In this document: positions 32,155 to 33,446 of the stretch, piece after piece | How positions within the stretch are numbered: the first letter of the stretch is position 1 | Layout: each line of letters begins with the position of its first letter | Assembly (NCBI GenBank): GCA_025458105.1 | Contig: JALOTD010000076.1 | Span: 1-33,446 of the forward strand | From: Tabrizicola sp. | GTDB lineage: Bacteria > Pseudomonadota > Alphaproteobacteria > Rhodobacterales > Rhodobacteraceae | Direction of reading: 5' to 3' | Length of the DNA: 33,446 bases | Program-made: the position numbers and the translations under genes | Notes under the pieces: model-generated | Databases searched by the model: none | Told to the model about the DNA's origin: nothing | Seen by the model: only the letters and a program-made list of their open reading frames with translations

Positions 32155-33446
32155 GTGTCGTCCGGTCCGGGGTATCTGACCACCGCCATGGTTGGGCGTC
32201 TTGTGCGCTTTGGCGGCGTCGGCATCGTGGCAACGCTGGTGCACACGCTTGTCGCACTCGCCCTCGAACGCTGGGCAAGCCTGCCGCCCCAAGGCGCCAA
32301 TCTGATCGGCTTTCTGGCCGCAGTTCAGGTGTCCTACTTCGGCCACGCCCGCTTTACCTTTGGCGTCGATCCCCGCTCGGCCGATCAGTTCCTGCGCTTC
32401 TTCATCGTGGCCCTCACCGGCCTGGCCGCCAGCAGCGGGATCGTCTGGCTGGTGACCTTGCAACTCGGGTACGACTTCGCGCTTGCCATGCTGCTGGTCG
32501 CCTGCATCGTTCCCGTGGTCACCTTCGCCGCCGCGCAACTCTGGGTCTTTCGCGAGGCGACGAACCCGGCCGGGGCGACCTGGCTTGGCCTTGCCATGGC
32601 GCTGGCGGTTCCCCTGGGCCTTGTGATCCTGTCCTGGAACCGGGCGCTGACCGACGATGTGGCCTGGTACGTGATCGCGACCCGCGACTGGCTGGCCGGG
32701 GCCGAGCTTTACCGCGACATCATCGAGGTGAACCCGCCGCTCAACTTCTACTACACCGTCCCCGCGATCCTGGTCGCCGACGGCTTGGGACTGACCGACA
32801 CGAACGCCCAGTACGTTGTCACCGCCGCGCTGGTCCTTGGATCGCTGCTCTGGTGCCGCGCCATCATCCGGGCCGACCTTTCCCTGTCCCCGCACCGACA
32901 GGCGCTTCTGGTCCTCGGGGTTGGGGCCGCCATGGTGATTCCGGCGCTCGACAGCATCGGGCAGCGCGAGCAGACCCTTGTGATCCTCATGATGCCCTGG
33001 CTGATCGGGCAGCTTTCCCCGGTTCCCGCCCGGCCCCGCTCCGAACTGGCACGCGCCCTGGTCGCGGCCTTCGGGATGTGCGTAAAGCCGCATTTCGTGC
33101 TGTTCCCGATTGCCATCACCCTGCTGCACATGGCTCAGCGCCGGTCGCTGGCCCCGATCCTGTCCGTGTCGAACCTGACCTTCCTTGCCGTCGGTCTGGC
33201 CTATGTGGGTTACGTGGCACTGGTCCACCCCGCGCGGCCTATCCCAAGGTCTTCCTGCTGCTTCTGCCCTGCCTGCTGGCGCTGCGCGACCAGGCGAACC
33301 GCAAAGGACCCGGCCCTTTCGTGGCCGCCACGTTTGCCGGTTTGGCGTGCTATCTTCTGCAGGGCACGGGCTTTGCCTATCACCTCATCCCGCTGACCGC
33401 GTTCGGGATGGTGGCCTGCCTTCTGGTTCTTCTGCAAACGCGGGAC
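32155..33446 (+). pseudogene. GtrA domain joined to a polytopic GT-C-like protein, frame-disrupted, cut by the window end
   Basis: The first 130 or so residues are a GtrA-like flippase with four spans (LVRFGGVGIVATLVHTLVA, ANLIGFLAAVQVSYFGHARF, WLVTLQLGYDFALAMLLVAC) ending AAQLWVFREA. The frame runs on without a stop into a large membrane protein resembling lipid-linked sugar transferases (WNRALTDDVAWYVIATRDWL, NPPLNFYYTVPAILVADG, CVKPHFVLFP). At about 33231 the frame fails after ALVHPA; family-like sequence resumes in another frame as AAYPKVFLLLLPCLLALRDQ and runs to the window end (LVLLQTRD). GTG at 32155 or ATG at 32188 starts it. It could be a natural fusion or two genes joined by a deletion. 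Confidence 0.7.

Noticed and set aside
1-33446. CRISPR array, prophage or insertion sequence
   Set aside because: No regularly spaced direct repeats, no transposase, integrase or phage structural genes, and no terminal inverted repeats with target duplication were seen.

Overview
The window is GC-rich, densely coded DNA. Its gene set and gene neighbourhoods fit an alphaproteobacterium of the Rhodobacteraceae: msrPQ beside fasciclin-domain proteins, DUF4170-waaA-lpxK, imelysin/diheme-oxidase iron genes, and CAAATATCCC-type intergenic repeats. This placement is inference from family knowledge; there is no rRNA here. I see no prophage, insertion sequence, CRISPR array, tRNA or rRNA. The content is chromosomal housekeeping and envelope/metal biology.

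Layout. 1-420: no convincing gene. 421-1943 (-): msrP-msrQ periplasmic methionine sulfoxide repair. 2241-3306 (+): two tandem fasciclin proteins, then a DUF4202 protein (3415-3978). 4056-7353 (-): an NnrU-family membrane protein and the disaggregase ClpB. 7614-8999: two convergent unknowns. 9064-12336 (-): ROK sugar kinase, CutC, an unknown 255-aa protein and a TolB-like propeller, partly translationally coupled. 12412-13104 (+): pyrF. 13241-19814 (+): an iron region (imelysin, Bfd, bacterioferritin, a gene-poor gap, diheme thiol-oxidoreductase-like protein, second imelysin, DUF1513). 19811-21396 (-): SPFH protein, NfeD-like protein, NUDIX hydrolase. 21553-23987 (+): DUF4170, Kdo transferase, LpxK (lipid A/inner core). 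24032-26329 (-): CaiB-type CoA-transferase, DsbA-like thioredoxin, DciA-like DUF721. 26481-29457 (+): mutY, alkB, a glutathione S-transferase behind a strong promoter with a TetR-type operator. 29454-30964 (-): TPP-dependent acetolactate-synthase-like enzyme. 31140-33446 (+): polyprenyl-phosphate sugar transferase, then a GtrA domain joined to a multi-spanning membrane protein that runs off the end.

The most unusual feature is a repeated lesion. In four genes (clpB 3' end, DUF1513, the TPP enzyme, the terminal membrane protein) recognisable family sequence continues in a different frame after a short stretch that appears to be missing. Two more genes look shortened or joined in frame (NnrU, GtrA fusion). 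This is either a run of small deletions in one 33-kb stretch or, more likely, an assembly problem, and it should be settled before those genes are interpreted. The best regulatory observations are an 18-bp motif shared by the promoters of the two iron transcription units, a structured region after bfr, and a TTGACA/TATGTT promoter overlapped by a 22-bp operator-like palindrome ahead of the GST gene. I did not find a clearly new multi-gene system; the best candidates for new biology are the uncharacterised proteins at 8058-8999 and 9991-10758.
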